Assembly: GCA_009783245.1 (NCBI GenBank)
Contig: WRHL01000004.1
Coordinates: forward strand, 1 to 56,221
Reading direction: 5' to 3'
Origin: Coriobacteriia bacterium
GTDB lineage: Bacteria; Actinomycetota; Coriobacteriia; Coriobacteriales; UBA8131
Length of the DNA: 56,221 nt
Of this stretch, positions 35,744 to 44,146 are shown piece by piece (positions within the stretch are counted from its first letter, which is position 1; each line of letters begins with the position of its first letter). The notes under the pieces are model-generated. The model did not search any database, was not told the DNA's origin, and saw only the letters and a program-made list of their open reading frames with translations. The position numbers and the translations under genes were made by a program.

Positions 35744-38041
35744 TCAGAGCATGCGTGCGGTCAGATTGCCGGCAGAGATGGCCTCAGCGATGTTATAGGG
35801 TACGTCACAGTCGCCGATGGCATAGGCTTCAATACCGTTCAGACCATCCAGCAGAGCCTTGTTTGGCAGCAGGTCGCTGACATCGACTACGGAGTCGCAG
35901 GCAATGGTCTGCTTCAGCCCGGTATCCGTGGTGATCTCGATAAAACCATCACCGACTGAGTTGATCTTTGCGTCACACCAGATATGGCATCCGGTGGCGG
36001 TGAGCGCTGGCAAGAGGAACTCGCGCATGTTCCCCGAATGGCCCTTGTCAAAGGTCTTGAGCGGATCAAGAGGTGACGGCATACCAAACGGCGCAGGTAC
36101 GGGATAGCTGTCTGGAGCCACGATATCCACCTTGTAGCCCTGGCCCGCCAGATAGACGGCAGTATCCACGGCATGGCAGTTTCCGCCCCAAACCACAACC
36201 TTTATACCCAGGTCAGCGCCAATGAAGTTCTCGAAGTCATAGACAGCTGTTTTCCCTGAGGCGGTAAGCCCCAGAGAGGTGCGGATGCCACCGGTGGCCA
36301 GGATGACAACATCGGGAGCTTCACTCTTGATGAGATCTGCGTCCACCTCGGTACCGGTTACCACGTTGACGCCGCATACTTCCTGCTGTTTGGCAAAATA
36401 GGTCGCAAGGCGCCTGAGGTTCTCGTGCGGGCCCTTGATTGACTCGGCGCCTTCCAGGCGTCCGCCTAAAACCCCGGTCTTCTCGTAGAGGGTAACGCTG
36501 TAACCGCGCTGAGCGGCTATACGTGCTGCTTCACAACCGGCTGGACCACCGCCTACAACCATGACCTTCTTGTCACCAGCTGCGGGGGCGGGGGTGTAAC
36601 CCTCTGGCATCACGGGGCCATAGGCACGCCAGTTGGCAGCATTAACGCGACAGTGCTCCATCAGCGCGGTACCCTTGAGATCGGAATCGTAGAAGCAGTG
36701 CAGGCAGCGCGTGCAGGGGGCGATCTCGTCGATCCTGCCTTCCATGAGCTTGTTAACATAGCCGGGATCGACACATAATGGCCTGTTCATGATAAGGAAA
36801 TCGACCTTGCCATCAAGGATCGCCTGCTCGAAATAATCAGGCGCCTGGGCCGGATCATTGTAGGAGGCACACCCCACGGGGATTGACACGGCCTCTTTTA
36901 TGGCGCCAGCCAGGTCGAGATTGATACCGCAACCAGAGTGACTTCCGCGCAGGATACCACCGTAGTGCTTGGAGAAATCAAAACGCGCACCGTGTCCGGT
37001 CTGCCCCTCAAGACCTCTTGGTGCAAAATAGAGCTCGGAGGCGAACTGGGCGATATGCATGATGTTGGGGCCGATACGCAGATGGATGGCGTCAGCGCCG
37101 GCGGCTTCCGCCTTTTTGGCAATAGCCTTGGTCTCCTCGACCGTTACATATTGCGTGCTGTCGCCTAAAACCGCGTCATTCTCCTCAACGCCGTTGATCA
37201 GCAGCTGCACGATGAAATCCTGCCCACAGGCTGCCTTGATCCCAGAGATGCACTCTTCCATGAATTTGCAGCGACTGTCCAGTGACTGTGGACCGTACTC
37301 GTCCGTGCGGGTATTGCGCGCACGGGAGAAGAAGGACTGGCCCAGGTTGTTGGCGGCGAAGTTCAGTTCATAGGCGTCAAAGCCCGTCTCCTTAAGCCGC
37401 ACGCCGATGTCGATAATGGCCTGTACCCAGCTTTTGACATCCTCGGTGCTGTAGTTGGCGATGAAGGGCCGGCTGAAGGTCAAAGGGCCAACCGGTGAGC
37501 CCATGGTGTCGAACTGATAACCGACGACAGCGCCGGCGCCATGTAACTCGCTCAGCAAGGCCGGCATATCGAATGCTTCCATAGGCGGTTTCATGGGGCT
37601 GGCGGTGAAATCCCATAAACTAGCGCAGTCTTCTATCCAGATCATCTTGACGCCGCCTTCGGCCATGCGCTTGTAATAGGTGATGTATTCATCTGGATTG
37701 CCGCGCATGAAAGCCAGCTGGAAGGCCGCAGATTTCACCATCCGGTTGGGAATGGTGTGTGACCCGATTTGCCAGGGTGTGAAGAACGCGCTGTTGGCAA
37801 AATCAGTGATGGTATTGGTCCGGTAATCATAATCCTGGGGGTTTATTTGCCCTACAGTCACCCCAGTATTACCGGTAGGCGCTTCCGGAGTTACTTCACC
37901 GCCGCCACCGCCACCGCCGCCGCCACCGCCGGAAGGCGTACAGGCTGCCAGACCTGTCGCTGCCACTGCTAAAGCGGCCGTAGCAGCCGCACCAGTCAGA
38001 AATGACCGGCGACTTAAGGCTCCCTTCTCTTGATTCTCCAT
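35744..38041 (-). CDS. Tat-exported OYE/dienoyl-CoA reductase-like flavoprotein
   Basis: 765 residues. The N-terminus SRRSFLTG is a twin-arginine signal, followed by a hydrophobic stretch and GLAAC, a lipobox, so this is a Tat lipoprotein. A run of 11 Gly follows. Then comes an FMN-binding TIM barrel of the old yellow enzyme type, the Cys cluster CTRCLHC...C for a 4Fe-4S centre, and a C-terminal NAD(P)H/FAD domain (VMVVGGGPAGCEAARIA). The layout matches 2,4-dienoyl-CoA reductase and trimethylamine dehydrogenase relatives. It may reduce enoate-type compounds outside the membrane; the substrate is unknown. AAGGAGG precedes the ATG. Confidence 0.9.
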   Translation of the reverse strand: MENQEKGALSRRSFLTGAAATAALAVAATGLAACTPSGGGGGGGGGGGEVTPEAPTGNTGVTVGQINPQDYDYRTNTITDFANSAFFTPWQIGSHTIPNRMVKSAAFQLAFMRGNPDEYITYYKRMAEGGVKMIWIEDCASLWDFTASPMKPPMEAFDMPALLSELHGAGAVVGYQFDTMGSPVGPLTFSRPFIANYSTEDVKSWVQAIIDIGVRLKETGFDAYELNFAANNLGQSFFSRARNTRTDEYGPQSLDSRCKFMEECISGIKAACGQDFIVQLLINGVEENDAVLGDSTQYVTVEETKAIAKKAEAAGADAIHLRIGPNIMHIAQFASELYFAPRGLEGQTGHGARFDFSKHYGGILRGSHSGCGINLDLAGAIKEAVSIPVGCASYNDPAQAPDYFEQAILDGKVDFLIMNRPLCVDPGYVNKLMEGRIDEIAPCTRCLHCFYDSDLKGTALMEHCRVNAANWRAYGPVMPEGYTPAPAAGDKKVMVVGGGPAGCEAARIAAQRGYSVTLYEKTGVLGGRLEGAESIKGPHENLRRLATYFAKQQEVCGVNVVTGTEVDADLIKSEAPDVVILATGGIRTSLGLTASGKTAVYDFENFIGADLGIKVVVWGGNCHAVDTAVYLAGQGYKVDIVAPDSYPVPAPFGMPSPLDPLKTFDKGHSGNMREFLLPALTATGCHIWCDAKINSVGDGFIEITTDTGLKQTIACDSVVDVSDLLPNKALLDGLNGIEAYAIGDCDVPYNIAEAISAGNLTARML

Positions 38042-38172
38042 GCTTCTTTCCTCCTTGTCTCATAACATGGAATTCATAATATATTCAGAATACTCGTTAC
38101 TGACTTTCATAGCTACAACCAAAACCATCGATTGCTGCGAGACAAACTGCGCGTTATGCGGGCTCAGGACAG

Positions 38173-38240
38173 AATGGGGACTATGACAAAGGGGGATGTG
38201 ACAAGGGGTGACAAAAGGGACCGTCCCTTTTGTCATGTTC
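38173..38240. repeat. GACAAAGGG palindromic repeat upstream of mazE
   Basis: TGACAAAAGGGA (38209-38220) and its complement (38224-38235) flank CCG; the preceding bases hold further copies of GACAAAGGGGG and GTGACAAGGGG. Same family as in rarA and at 39795-39935. Confidence 0.85.
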
Positions 38241-38263
38241 TGAGCGGCCCTTCGGCTTCACTC

Positions 38264-38303
38264 TTGTTCTACACTGATACTCAGGTTATACTTAGGTATA
38301 ACC
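38264..38303 (+). promoter_or_regulatory. mazEF-1 promoter with palindromic operator
   Basis: TTGTTC (38264-38269), a 17-bp spacer and TATACT (38287-38292) form a sigma-70-type promoter. A palindrome GGTTATAC-TTAG-GTATAACC (38284-38303) overlaps the -10 element. This is where a MazE-type antitoxin would bind to repress its own operon. Confidence 0.65.
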
Positions 38304-38335
38304 ATAGAATCTGCATGCAGGTGAAAGGATAAAGA

Positions 38336-38611
38336 ATGGATGATACAGCAACAGCTACCCTGACAAAGTGGGGTAACAGCCAGGGTGTAATCATACCTAA
38401 AAACATTTGCCGGGCAGCACATTTCAACATTGGTGACAGTGCACTCATCGCTGTTGACGATAAGGGCAGGATCATTCTTGAACACAAAGAAACGCCTACC
38501 TATACACGAAGGCGTGTAATGAGCCTGGAGGAGTTTGCAGCCGGCTGGAGTGGAGAGAGAATCGGTGAAGAGTGGGGCGACGCAGATGTTGGGGCAGAGG
38601 TTGTCCTATGA
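38336..38611 (+). CDS. mazE: MazE-type antitoxin 1 (AbrB-like)
   Basis: 91 residues. The N-terminal swapped-hairpin DNA-binding domain reads LTKWGNSQGVIIPKNICRAAHFNIGDS, typical of MazE. The C-terminal half is acidic and probably unstructured until it wraps around the toxin. AAAGGATAAAGA precedes the ATG. It overlaps the toxin gene by 4 bp (ATGA). With the toxin it likely represses its own promoter through the palindrome just upstream. Confidence 0.88.
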   Translation: MDDTATATLTKWGNSQGVIIPKNICRAAHFNIGDSALIAVDDKGRIILEHKETPTYTRRRVMSLEEFAAGWSGERIGEEWGDADVGAEVVL

Positions 38612-38949
38612 GCCCACTACTGGAACAAGGAGATGTTATTGAGGTCGACTTCGACCCAACCAAGGGACATGAACCAGCCAGACGACGACCCGCACTGGTA
38701 GTAAGCGTGGGCTTTTTTAACAATGTACTCTCAAGCCTTACTGTCGTTTGCCCCATCACTACAGCAGCAAACAAACATCCCCTTCACATAGAGATACCCC
38801 CAGAAAACCCAACCGAGGGCTTTCTCTGTATTGAACAGCTCCGCTCGATTGACATCTCGAAGCGAAATTGCACAAAACTTGATGGCACGCTAGACGAGAA
38901 CACCATGTCCACCGTTCTCGAAGCCATCGGCGGCATCTTCGGGATTTAG
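38608..38949 (+). CDS. mazF: MazF-type toxin 1
   Basis: 113 residues. GDVIEVDFDPTKGHEPARRRPALVVS is the MazF/PemK N-terminal signature, followed by VCPITT and a hydrophobic core with IEQLRSIDISKR. MazF toxins are ribosome-independent endoribonucleases cutting mRNA at short motifs. Start ATG 38608 overlaps the mazE stop; a longer frame from 38572 lies inside mazE and is not used. The gene looks intact. Confidence 0.9.
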   Translation: MSPLLEQGDVIEVDFDPTKGHEPARRRPALVVSVGFFNNVLSSLTVVCPITTAANKHPLHIEIPPENPTEGFLCIEQLRSIDISKRNCTKLDGTLDENTMSTVLEAIGGIFGI

Positions 38950-39086
38950 CAATAATAATATGTTGCCAGTAACATGCAGCGCTCCAACGCAGTCGCAGTT
39001 GACGCACCCACTGGCGCCTGCCCAAGTACCTCCAGACATCACCAAAAGTGTGCACAGGGCCAGGCTTACGCTGTAGCATATGATAG

Positions 39087-39104
39087 ATGGACGAATTATA
39101 CGTA
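39087..39104. repeat. 18-base core shared with the rarA inverted repeat
   Basis: ATGGACGAATTATACGTA occurs here and in both arms of 10437-10512. This copy is single, lacking the second arm. Confidence 0.8.
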
Positions 39105-39141
39105 GATATAAAACCACAGTCTGGTTTTCACAAAGACGCTA

Positions 39142-39465
39142 TCAGAAAAACGATCGCAGGACGCTGAGGATGGGTGTCAGGTGCTCGTCTCGGTAATGGG
39201 CGATCAGTCTGGTTGGACGGACATCAAGATCGAATGACTTTACCTGTTCTACGATGATGAAGCCGGCGATATCATAACCTTCTTCAACAGGAAAATGCAG
39301 GTAGTGGTTATTCTGAGTAGAAGTGATGGGGCACACAAGCGTAGTGCTGTTGGATATGTTGTAGGTCTCATTACTAACAACAATACAGGGACGACGCTTC
39401 TGAGCTTCATGCCCGACACTGGGGCTGAAGTCAACCTCGATGATATCGCCTTGGCTGTATATCAT
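39142..39465 (-). CDS. mazF: MazF-type toxin 2
   Basis: 107 residues. GDIIEVDFSPSVGHEAQKRRPCIVVSNETYN is the MazF signature; VCPITSTQNNHYLHFPV and VEQVKSFDLDVRPTRLI complete the fold. The ATG at 39465 shares one base with the mazE-2 stop, and GGAGG lies 6 bases upstream; a GTG one codon earlier is less well spaced. Tail to tail with mazEF-1, with about 190 bp between. The two toxins are clearly different in sequence, so this is not a recent duplication. Confidence 0.9.
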   Translation of the reverse strand: MIYSQGDIIEVDFSPSVGHEAQKRRPCIVVSNETYNISNSTTLVCPITSTQNNHYLHFPVEEGYDIAGFIIVEQVKSFDLDVRPTRLIAHYRDEHLTPILSVLRSFF

Positions 39466-39713
39466 CACCAGACCTCCGTACCCATCGACTCGCCCCAGTC
39501 AAGCTCTGGGCCACCGCCACGGACACCGTTCCAGTCCTTGATAAGGTTTTGGATGGTGTAGCGATCCTCAGGTTTCTCAATGACCAGTCTATTATTCTCT
39601 AAACTGAGGTCAACCTCGTCACCAGCATGCAAGTCAAGCTGTTCACAATATGCTTTTGGCAGGCGTATGGCCTGTGTGTTGCCCCACATACCTATTACCG
39701 CTGTATTTCCCAT
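39465..39713 (-). CDS. mazE: MazE-type antitoxin 2 (AbrB-like)
   Basis: 82 residues. AVIGMWGNTQAIRLPKAYCEQLDLHAGDEVDL is the AbrB/MazE DNA-binding domain; an acidic tail follows (GGGPELDWGESMG). The start at 39713 is chosen because AGGAG lies six bases upstream; the ATG at 39719 overlaps that site. Upstream the minus strand is AT-rich with TATAATAAGATATAC, a likely promoter and operator region. Confidence 0.87.
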   Translation of the reverse strand: MGNTAVIGMWGNTQAIRLPKAYCEQLDLHAGDEVDLSLENNRLVIEKPEDRYTIQNLIKDWNGVRGGGPELDWGESMGTEVW

Positions 39714-39794
39714 GACCATCTCCTAGCAATATACATTGTATATCTTATTATATACTCTCTTCGCAAACCGCTCAAGCTTTTTGCCTGACTCCTA

Positions 39795-39935
39795 TGACAA
39801 AGGGATACACGCTCTCGTCATTAAAAAGTACGACAAAGGGGGATGTGACAAAGGGTGACAAAAGGGACCGTCCCCTTTGTCATGTGACAAAAGGGACGGT
39901 CCCTTTTGTCACCCTTTGTCACATCCCTTTTGTCA
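39795..39935. repeat. Nested GACAAAGGG palindrome
   Basis: Two exact 35-base arms (39840-39874 and 39893-39927) flank a spacer that is itself palindromic (TTTGTCA-TG-TGACAAA). Around them are further GACAAAGGG units. About 100 bp could fold into one long hairpin or cruciform. It lies upstream of mazEF-2 and downstream of the MFS gene. Confidence 0.9.
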
Positions 39936-39938
39936 TGA

Positions 39939-39981
39939 AATCCCTGAGGAATAACATCCTTGCGATAGACGTCTACAGCTT
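39939..39981 (+). repeat. Fragment copied from a ROK gene 3' region
   Basis: Forty of 43 bases match 35452-35494 inside the ROK gene (AATCCCTGA...GAATAACATCCTTGCGATAG...CGTCTACA). It overlaps the end of the MFS gene by nine bases. It may be the remnant of a second ROK gene lost at this spot. Confidence 0.8.
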
Positions 39982-41226
39982 TGTAGCGCCTGAATTCCAG
40001 TGCCTTGCCGCCAGGGCCGGTTGTAAGCGGTAGGCGGTGAGGATTCCCAGTAGTGCCAGCAGACACAGGATGAAGGAGCCGCCCCATGCGGGTATGTAGT
40101 TTCCCAACCAGTCATAGCCAGCTGCTGCGACCAGCGGTACAAGTGCGGAACCGAGCATCGAGGAACTCTGCATGAACCCGGCGATGGTGCCAAAGTCGCG
40201 GTCCCCAAAGAGGTCCCGCGCCACAAGCACCGGCATCACTGTGGCCACCGTGACACCAAAACCAACCACTATGGCGCCAGGATAGGCTAATACAGGAACG
40301 GAATAGGCGACAATGAAGATCGTCACCCCAGCCATCACGGCAAGCGTGGTTGTCACTACGCCAGCTTTGATGCTGAACTTGTCGCAGATAGCGCCGAGCG
40401 CGAACTTGCTGACCGTGATCCCAACGGCAGCGATGGAGAGAAGCAGCGAGACATGGGCAAGCGAGAAGCCGATGTCACTGAAGTAGGCCGCGCCATTCAG
40501 ATTCCAATTATGCCCCGAGCCTCCCAGGAGCAGGATGGATACCAGGTAGAGCCAGAGCACCGGGCTACGCAAGGCGTCTCTGAAAGCTATGCCGCTGCCA
40601 GTCTTTTCCGTCTTGGATTCATCGTTGCCCCCCAGTTGCGCCAGGCCCTTATCGTCAGGACATGTATAGAAAGTCAGTAGCACAAAAGGGATCATGACCA
40701 GGGCAAGCAGTGCGTAGAAGGCATATCCTCCGCGCCAGCCCCACTGCCCCATGATGGCGGCTGTGGCAGGGCTGAGCACGAGAAGCCCTATGCCGGTCCC
40801 CATGGTTGTGATGGCCCATGCACGCCCCAGGATCGCCTTACCAAACCAGTTGCCCACCAGGATAGAGAGGGGCAACGTGGTGACAAAGGGATAGCACAGG
40901 CCGCGGATGATCGAGCCGGCGATGACAAAACCAAAACTCGGCGCCATTGCGCACAGCGTACACCCCAGCGCCGACAGCACCAGGAAAAGCGTCACCATCT
41001 TGCGGATGTTGAACCTTGACAGGAGCCTGCCAGCAAACAGGGATACCAACATCGAGGTTACCGTGGAGAAGGTGGTGGCCAGAATGGCCGTGGAGCGTAG
41101 GATGGAGAAGTTCTCGGATAGCGGTATCACATAGAATCCGCTGAGATTCATCACCGGAGCGAACAGGAACATCATCAAGAAGAAGCCGACCACCACGATC
41201 CACCAGCCAAAATAGGGCTTCTTCAT
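39973..41226 (-). CDS. MFS transporter
   Basis: 417 residues with about 12 transmembrane segments in two halves; GRLLSRFNIRKMVTLF sits between helices 2 and 3, the usual MFS motif A position. The N-terminal MKKPYFGWWIVVVGFF resembles the oxalate/formate-antiporter-like group common in anaerobic actinobacteria. The start at 41226 follows GGGGGAG; upstream codons are not conserved. It follows the HAD phosphatase by 40 bp, so it likely moves a sugar or organic acid for this operon. The substrate is not known. Confidence 0.88.
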   Translation of the reverse strand: MKKPYFGWWIVVVGFFLMMFLFAPVMNLSGFYVIPLSENFSILRSTAILATTFSTVTSMLVSLFAGRLLSRFNIRKMVTLFLVLSALGCTLCAMAPSFGFVIAGSIIRGLCYPFVTTLPLSILVGNWFGKAILGRAWAITTMGTGIGLLVLSPATAAIMGQWGWRGGYAFYALLALVMIPFVLLTFYTCPDDKGLAQLGGNDESKTEKTGSGIAFRDALRSPVLWLYLVSILLLGGSGHNWNLNGAAYFSDIGFSLAHVSLLLSIAAVGITVSKFALGAICDKFSIKAGVVTTTLAVMAGVTIFIVAYSVPVLAYPGAIVVGFGVTVATVMPVLVARDLFGDRDFGTIAGFMQSSSMLGSALVPLVAAAGYDWLGNYIPAWGGSFILCLLALLGILTAYRLQPALAARHWNSGATKL

Positions 41227-41266
41227 CACGTTCTCCCCCTTGCAGTACAGGATACCGGGCTTGGCG

Positions 41267-41989
41267 CTAGAGATCCGGCAGTGAGTCCAGGTATTCCTCC
41301 AGCTCAGTAAAGCTGCCATGCCTGAACGTGGTGATGTCTACCTCACCCTCGCTTTCCAGGCAATCCGTAACCAGGAAGGTCTCGGTCCCAAGCTCGGCAA
41401 CGCTCATGTCCTCCACGGGGTTATTGCCCACCATAAGGCACTGCTGGGGTGTCTTGCCTATCTTGGTGAATATCTCCTGGTAGTATCCCAGGCTGGGCTT
41501 GCAGTACGTGCTGTTGGCATAGTGGGTGACAAGGGCGAAATCCTGCGGCTTGAGCCCTATCCAGTTCAAGCGTGTTTCCACCGCACAAGCGGGGAACAAG
41601 GGATTTGTGGCAAGGACCACCGTATAGCCCTTTGCTTTCAAGCTGTGTACAAGCCGCTTTGCAATGCTGTTGGGCGTGGTCACCTGTTCCACCACATTGA
41701 ACTCATGTGTGTAGAACCTGTCACACTCGGCTTCGACTGTGCTGAGCCTGTCTTCTGAAAGCTCCAGATACTCTGTGAAGGTCTGCCAGAACCTCTGGAT
41801 ATTGAACGTACTTCCGTCGTTGAGCACCATGGCTAAGGTACCTGCCCAAAGGGCCTTCACTGCCAGATCTGCGTCCAGACCCAACCTGGTGAACACCTTC
41901 CTGATCTCTGCGATATACGTGCCGATAAATGCGTCCTGCGTAACCTGGAGCAGGGTTCCATCAAGGTCGAACAATACTGTGTCTCTCAT
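41267..41989 (-). CDS. HAD-family hydrolase
   Basis: 240 residues. Motif I FDLDGTLL with the nucleophile Asp is at the N-terminus, VVLATNPLFP is motif II, the Lys of motif III lies in STYCKPS, and VGNNPVEDM is motif IV. A helical cap between motifs I and II indicates a C1-type phosphatase. AAGGTGAG precedes the ATG. Gene order glycosidase, HAD, MFS suggests a sugar phosphate as substrate; this is inference. Confidence 0.9.
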   Translation of the reverse strand: MRDTVLFDLDGTLLQVTQDAFIGTYIAEIRKVFTRLGLDADLAVKALWAGTLAMVLNDGSTFNIQRFWQTFTEYLELSEDRLSTVEAECDRFYTHEFNVVEQVTTPNSIAKRLVHSLKAKGYTVVLATNPLFPACAVETRLNWIGLKPQDFALVTHYANSTYCKPSLGYYQEIFTKIGKTPQQCLMVGNNPVEDMSVAELGTETFLVTDCLESEGEVDITTFRHGSFTELEEYLDSLPDL

Positions 41990-42043
41990 AGAGTACTCAC
42001 CTTTGGCTAAATAGGATTCGGCGCGCTGGACAACGATACCACA

Positions 42044-43951
42044 TCAATAGGCGAAGGGGTTGCGGGCCCCCAGCTGGAGGAACGCCAGCCAGCAGGTTGC
42101 CCCAAGATGCTGCCGCTTGCCGTACACCCAGGGGATGTCGGTACCGGTCACCAGGAAACCCGTTGTCACACCATCACGGTCAGCAGCGGTGATGCTACCG
42201 TCCTGCAGGCGGTTCATCTCAAGGTATGCCTGGATCTCTGCCGCTTTCTGGGTGTTGCCGGTAAGGTGGTAAAGGATACCCATCTGGGCTGTACCCTCAA
42301 ACCATACACCGTCTTTCGAGTCAGCTTCAAAGTCATAGCCGCCATCTATCGCGATGCGTTCTTCGATGAAGCGCAACACCCTGTCGCTGTCGGCAAACGA
42401 ATCCCGCAGGACACACAGCGTCCAAGTCTGGCAGTCAAGCGGGATCACCTCGGTGCTCACGGTTATGCCATCGTCTTGTGTGCCGGTATAGAAGCAACCG
42501 ATATAAGCGTCGTACATGGAGAGCACAAACGCCCGGGCGTTGTCGGATGCAACCGCGTATTGCTGCTCACCGGTGATCTGAGCCAAGCGGCCAAAAGCTG
42601 CGATCAAGTCTGTGTTGTGCTCGGTGGATTTATAGCCCACCTTCACCGGATCAGGCTCCCAGCCCTCATAACCTCCGGTAAAGCCGTTGCCCGTCTGAAG
42701 CGTCAGCACAAAGTCAGCGATCCTTATTGCGGCGTCCAGATACTCGGTATGGTCAGGTGCGTTTGCGTAGACCTCCAGCAGCGCAAGCATCGCCCAGGCG
42801 CAGTTTCCTGTAGAAGTAGAGGCTGCGTACATATCCTCATAATACTCTTGCGCCTCAGTGTCATAGAACCCGGGCAGGCGTGCGAACTCGCTGTCACGCG
42901 CGGATTGCCATCCCGGAAAACTCTTTGGGTTGCCCCCACAATAAGCATTGCGGAGCCTGCCGTCTGTGAAGAAGCGATCATGCTCCAATGCATAGACCAT
43001 GGCATCGGCAATCTGACGCGCCCGGCCGTGTTTTCCTGCGTAGGAAAGCGCGAGCGCCGCAGCTGCGTTGTCATACAGGTACGCGAAGTTGTTTATCACA
43101 GCTTCGTCTGTCCCTGGAGGGGCGGGCTCATAGCTTGTGAGGAACAGTGGTTGCAGGCGTGGCTCGTCGAACTCATAACAGATGTCATCCAGATAGAACC
43201 TGACAGACTGTGCTCCCGGGTTCTGACTGCCGCTTGCTGTCCAGCCAAAGCCACAGCCAACGCGGCTTTTATCGGCGATATAGGAAAGGGGGATCTCATA
43301 GCGCTTCCATTCTGAAGAGAGGGTCACGCCATGCAGGGACACCTTCCCTGTTGTATCAGGATAAGGCACAGCAGGCATGAGTACGTCTGTGCCAAGACCA
43401 CCCAAGAAAAACTGCAGGCATTCGCCGCCTTTCTCGCCCTTTGCATAGAAAACAAGCTTGCTTGCGCCGGTAAGGTCGAGCCCTGCGTCCACCCAACCAA
43501 AATCAAGGGCAGGAACCGTCTCACCCGGATAAAGGATGCCATTGACGAACATGTAACCGCCCCATGCGTGCTTGGTCAGATCGATCTCGGCCATTATGCC
43601 GGTAGTGCCGTTGCGTCCCTGGGCATCCTCACGCATCTCGGGGATGTCATTGTTGCTGTCGCCCAGCCAGGCCTTCTGCGTGTAATTATTCGCCCCGTCC
43701 ACAAAGTCCTTGTAGACATAGAGGACCTGATCGAACTCAGCAAGACGGCTTTCGATGTAGTCGACTGCCAGGGGGATGTATGTGTCAGGAAGCCTCTCCT
43801 CGGCTTCAACCTGGCTGTCATCAGCTTGTTCAGAGGGCAGGCTTGCAGATGGGGAGGCCTCCACAGGCTCTTGTCCCGTATCAGCCTTTGGATTGGTGCA
43901 ACCGCCTAGACAAAGTACGGCAACCAGTAACAGGGCAATGGATCGTCTCAT
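42044..43951 (-). CDS. Lipoprotein with six-hairpin glycosidase-like domain
   Basis: 635 residues. The N-terminus MRRSIALLLVAVLCLGGC is a lipoprotein signal with the lipobox LGGC. An acidic Ser/Pro linker follows, then a beta-sandwich resembling carbohydrate-binding modules (about 60-270; WKRYEIPLSYIADKSRVGCGFGW), and an (alpha/alpha) barrel-like region (about 290-630) with repeats of helices and motifs such as TGNCAWAMLALLEVY and GVWFEGTAQMGILYHL. This architecture fits a cell-surface glycosidase or lyase. I cannot place it in one GH family. Start at 43951 follows GGGAG. First gene of a likely operon with the HAD and MFS genes. Confidence 0.75.
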   Translation of the reverse strand: MRRSIALLLVAVLCLGGCTNPKADTGQEPVEASPSASLPSEQADDSQVEAEERLPDTYIPLAVDYIESRLAEFDQVLYVYKDFVDGANNYTQKAWLGDSNNDIPEMREDAQGRNGTTGIMAEIDLTKHAWGGYMFVNGILYPGETVPALDFGWVDAGLDLTGASKLVFYAKGEKGGECLQFFLGGLGTDVLMPAVPYPDTTGKVSLHGVTLSSEWKRYEIPLSYIADKSRVGCGFGWTASGSQNPGAQSVRFYLDDICYEFDEPRLQPLFLTSYEPAPPGTDEAVINNFAYLYDNAAAALALSYAGKHGRARQIADAMVYALEHDRFFTDGRLRNAYCGGNPKSFPGWQSARDSEFARLPGFYDTEAQEYYEDMYAASTSTGNCAWAMLALLEVYANAPDHTEYLDAAIRIADFVLTLQTGNGFTGGYEGWEPDPVKVGYKSTEHNTDLIAAFGRLAQITGEQQYAVASDNARAFVLSMYDAYIGCFYTGTQDDGITVSTEVIPLDCQTWTLCVLRDSFADSDRVLRFIEERIAIDGGYDFEADSKDGVWFEGTAQMGILYHLTGNTQKAAEIQAYLEMNRLQDGSITAADRDGVTTGFLVTGTDIPWVYGKRQHLGATCWLAFLQLGARNPFAY

Positions 43952-44056
43952 GCATGTCTCCCAGCTCTTCAGGGTTCCAGGTGAGAGTATAGTCGATAAG
44001 CTCAGCTCGCGGCACGGTTCCCACAAGGGCGAAAGGGCGCGTACCAGGGATAGAAC

Positions 44057-44089
44057 CGTTCTGCTCGTTTTAAGAAGCGTTCTGCTCGT
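44057..44089 (-). promoter_or_regulatory. Tandem direct repeat upstream of glycosidase operon
   Basis: CGTTCTGCTCGT occurs at 44057-44068 and 44078-44089, 21 bp apart, that is two helical turns. The spacing and position before the lipoprotein gene fit a binding site for a dimeric regulator. No adjacent regulator gene is present. Confidence 0.4.
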
Positions 44090-44091
44090 GA

Positions 44092-44122
44092 TAAAGAAAG
44101 GGCAGGGGGTGTCCCCTGCCCT
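44092..44122 (-). terminator. Rho-independent terminator of hppA
   Basis: AGGGCAGGGG (44099-44108) pairs with CCCCTGCCCT (44113-44122); on the minus strand TTCTTTAT follows. It lies 25 bp past the hppA stop. Confidence 0.8.
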
Positions 44123-44146
44123 TGTACTAAGCGAGCAGGTCGAGCC

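Noticed and set aside
42107-43315. Plus-strand ORF of 402 residues opposite the lipoprotein glycosidase
   Set aside because: The minus-strand product has a signal peptide, lipobox and domain structure; the plus-strand reading has none.
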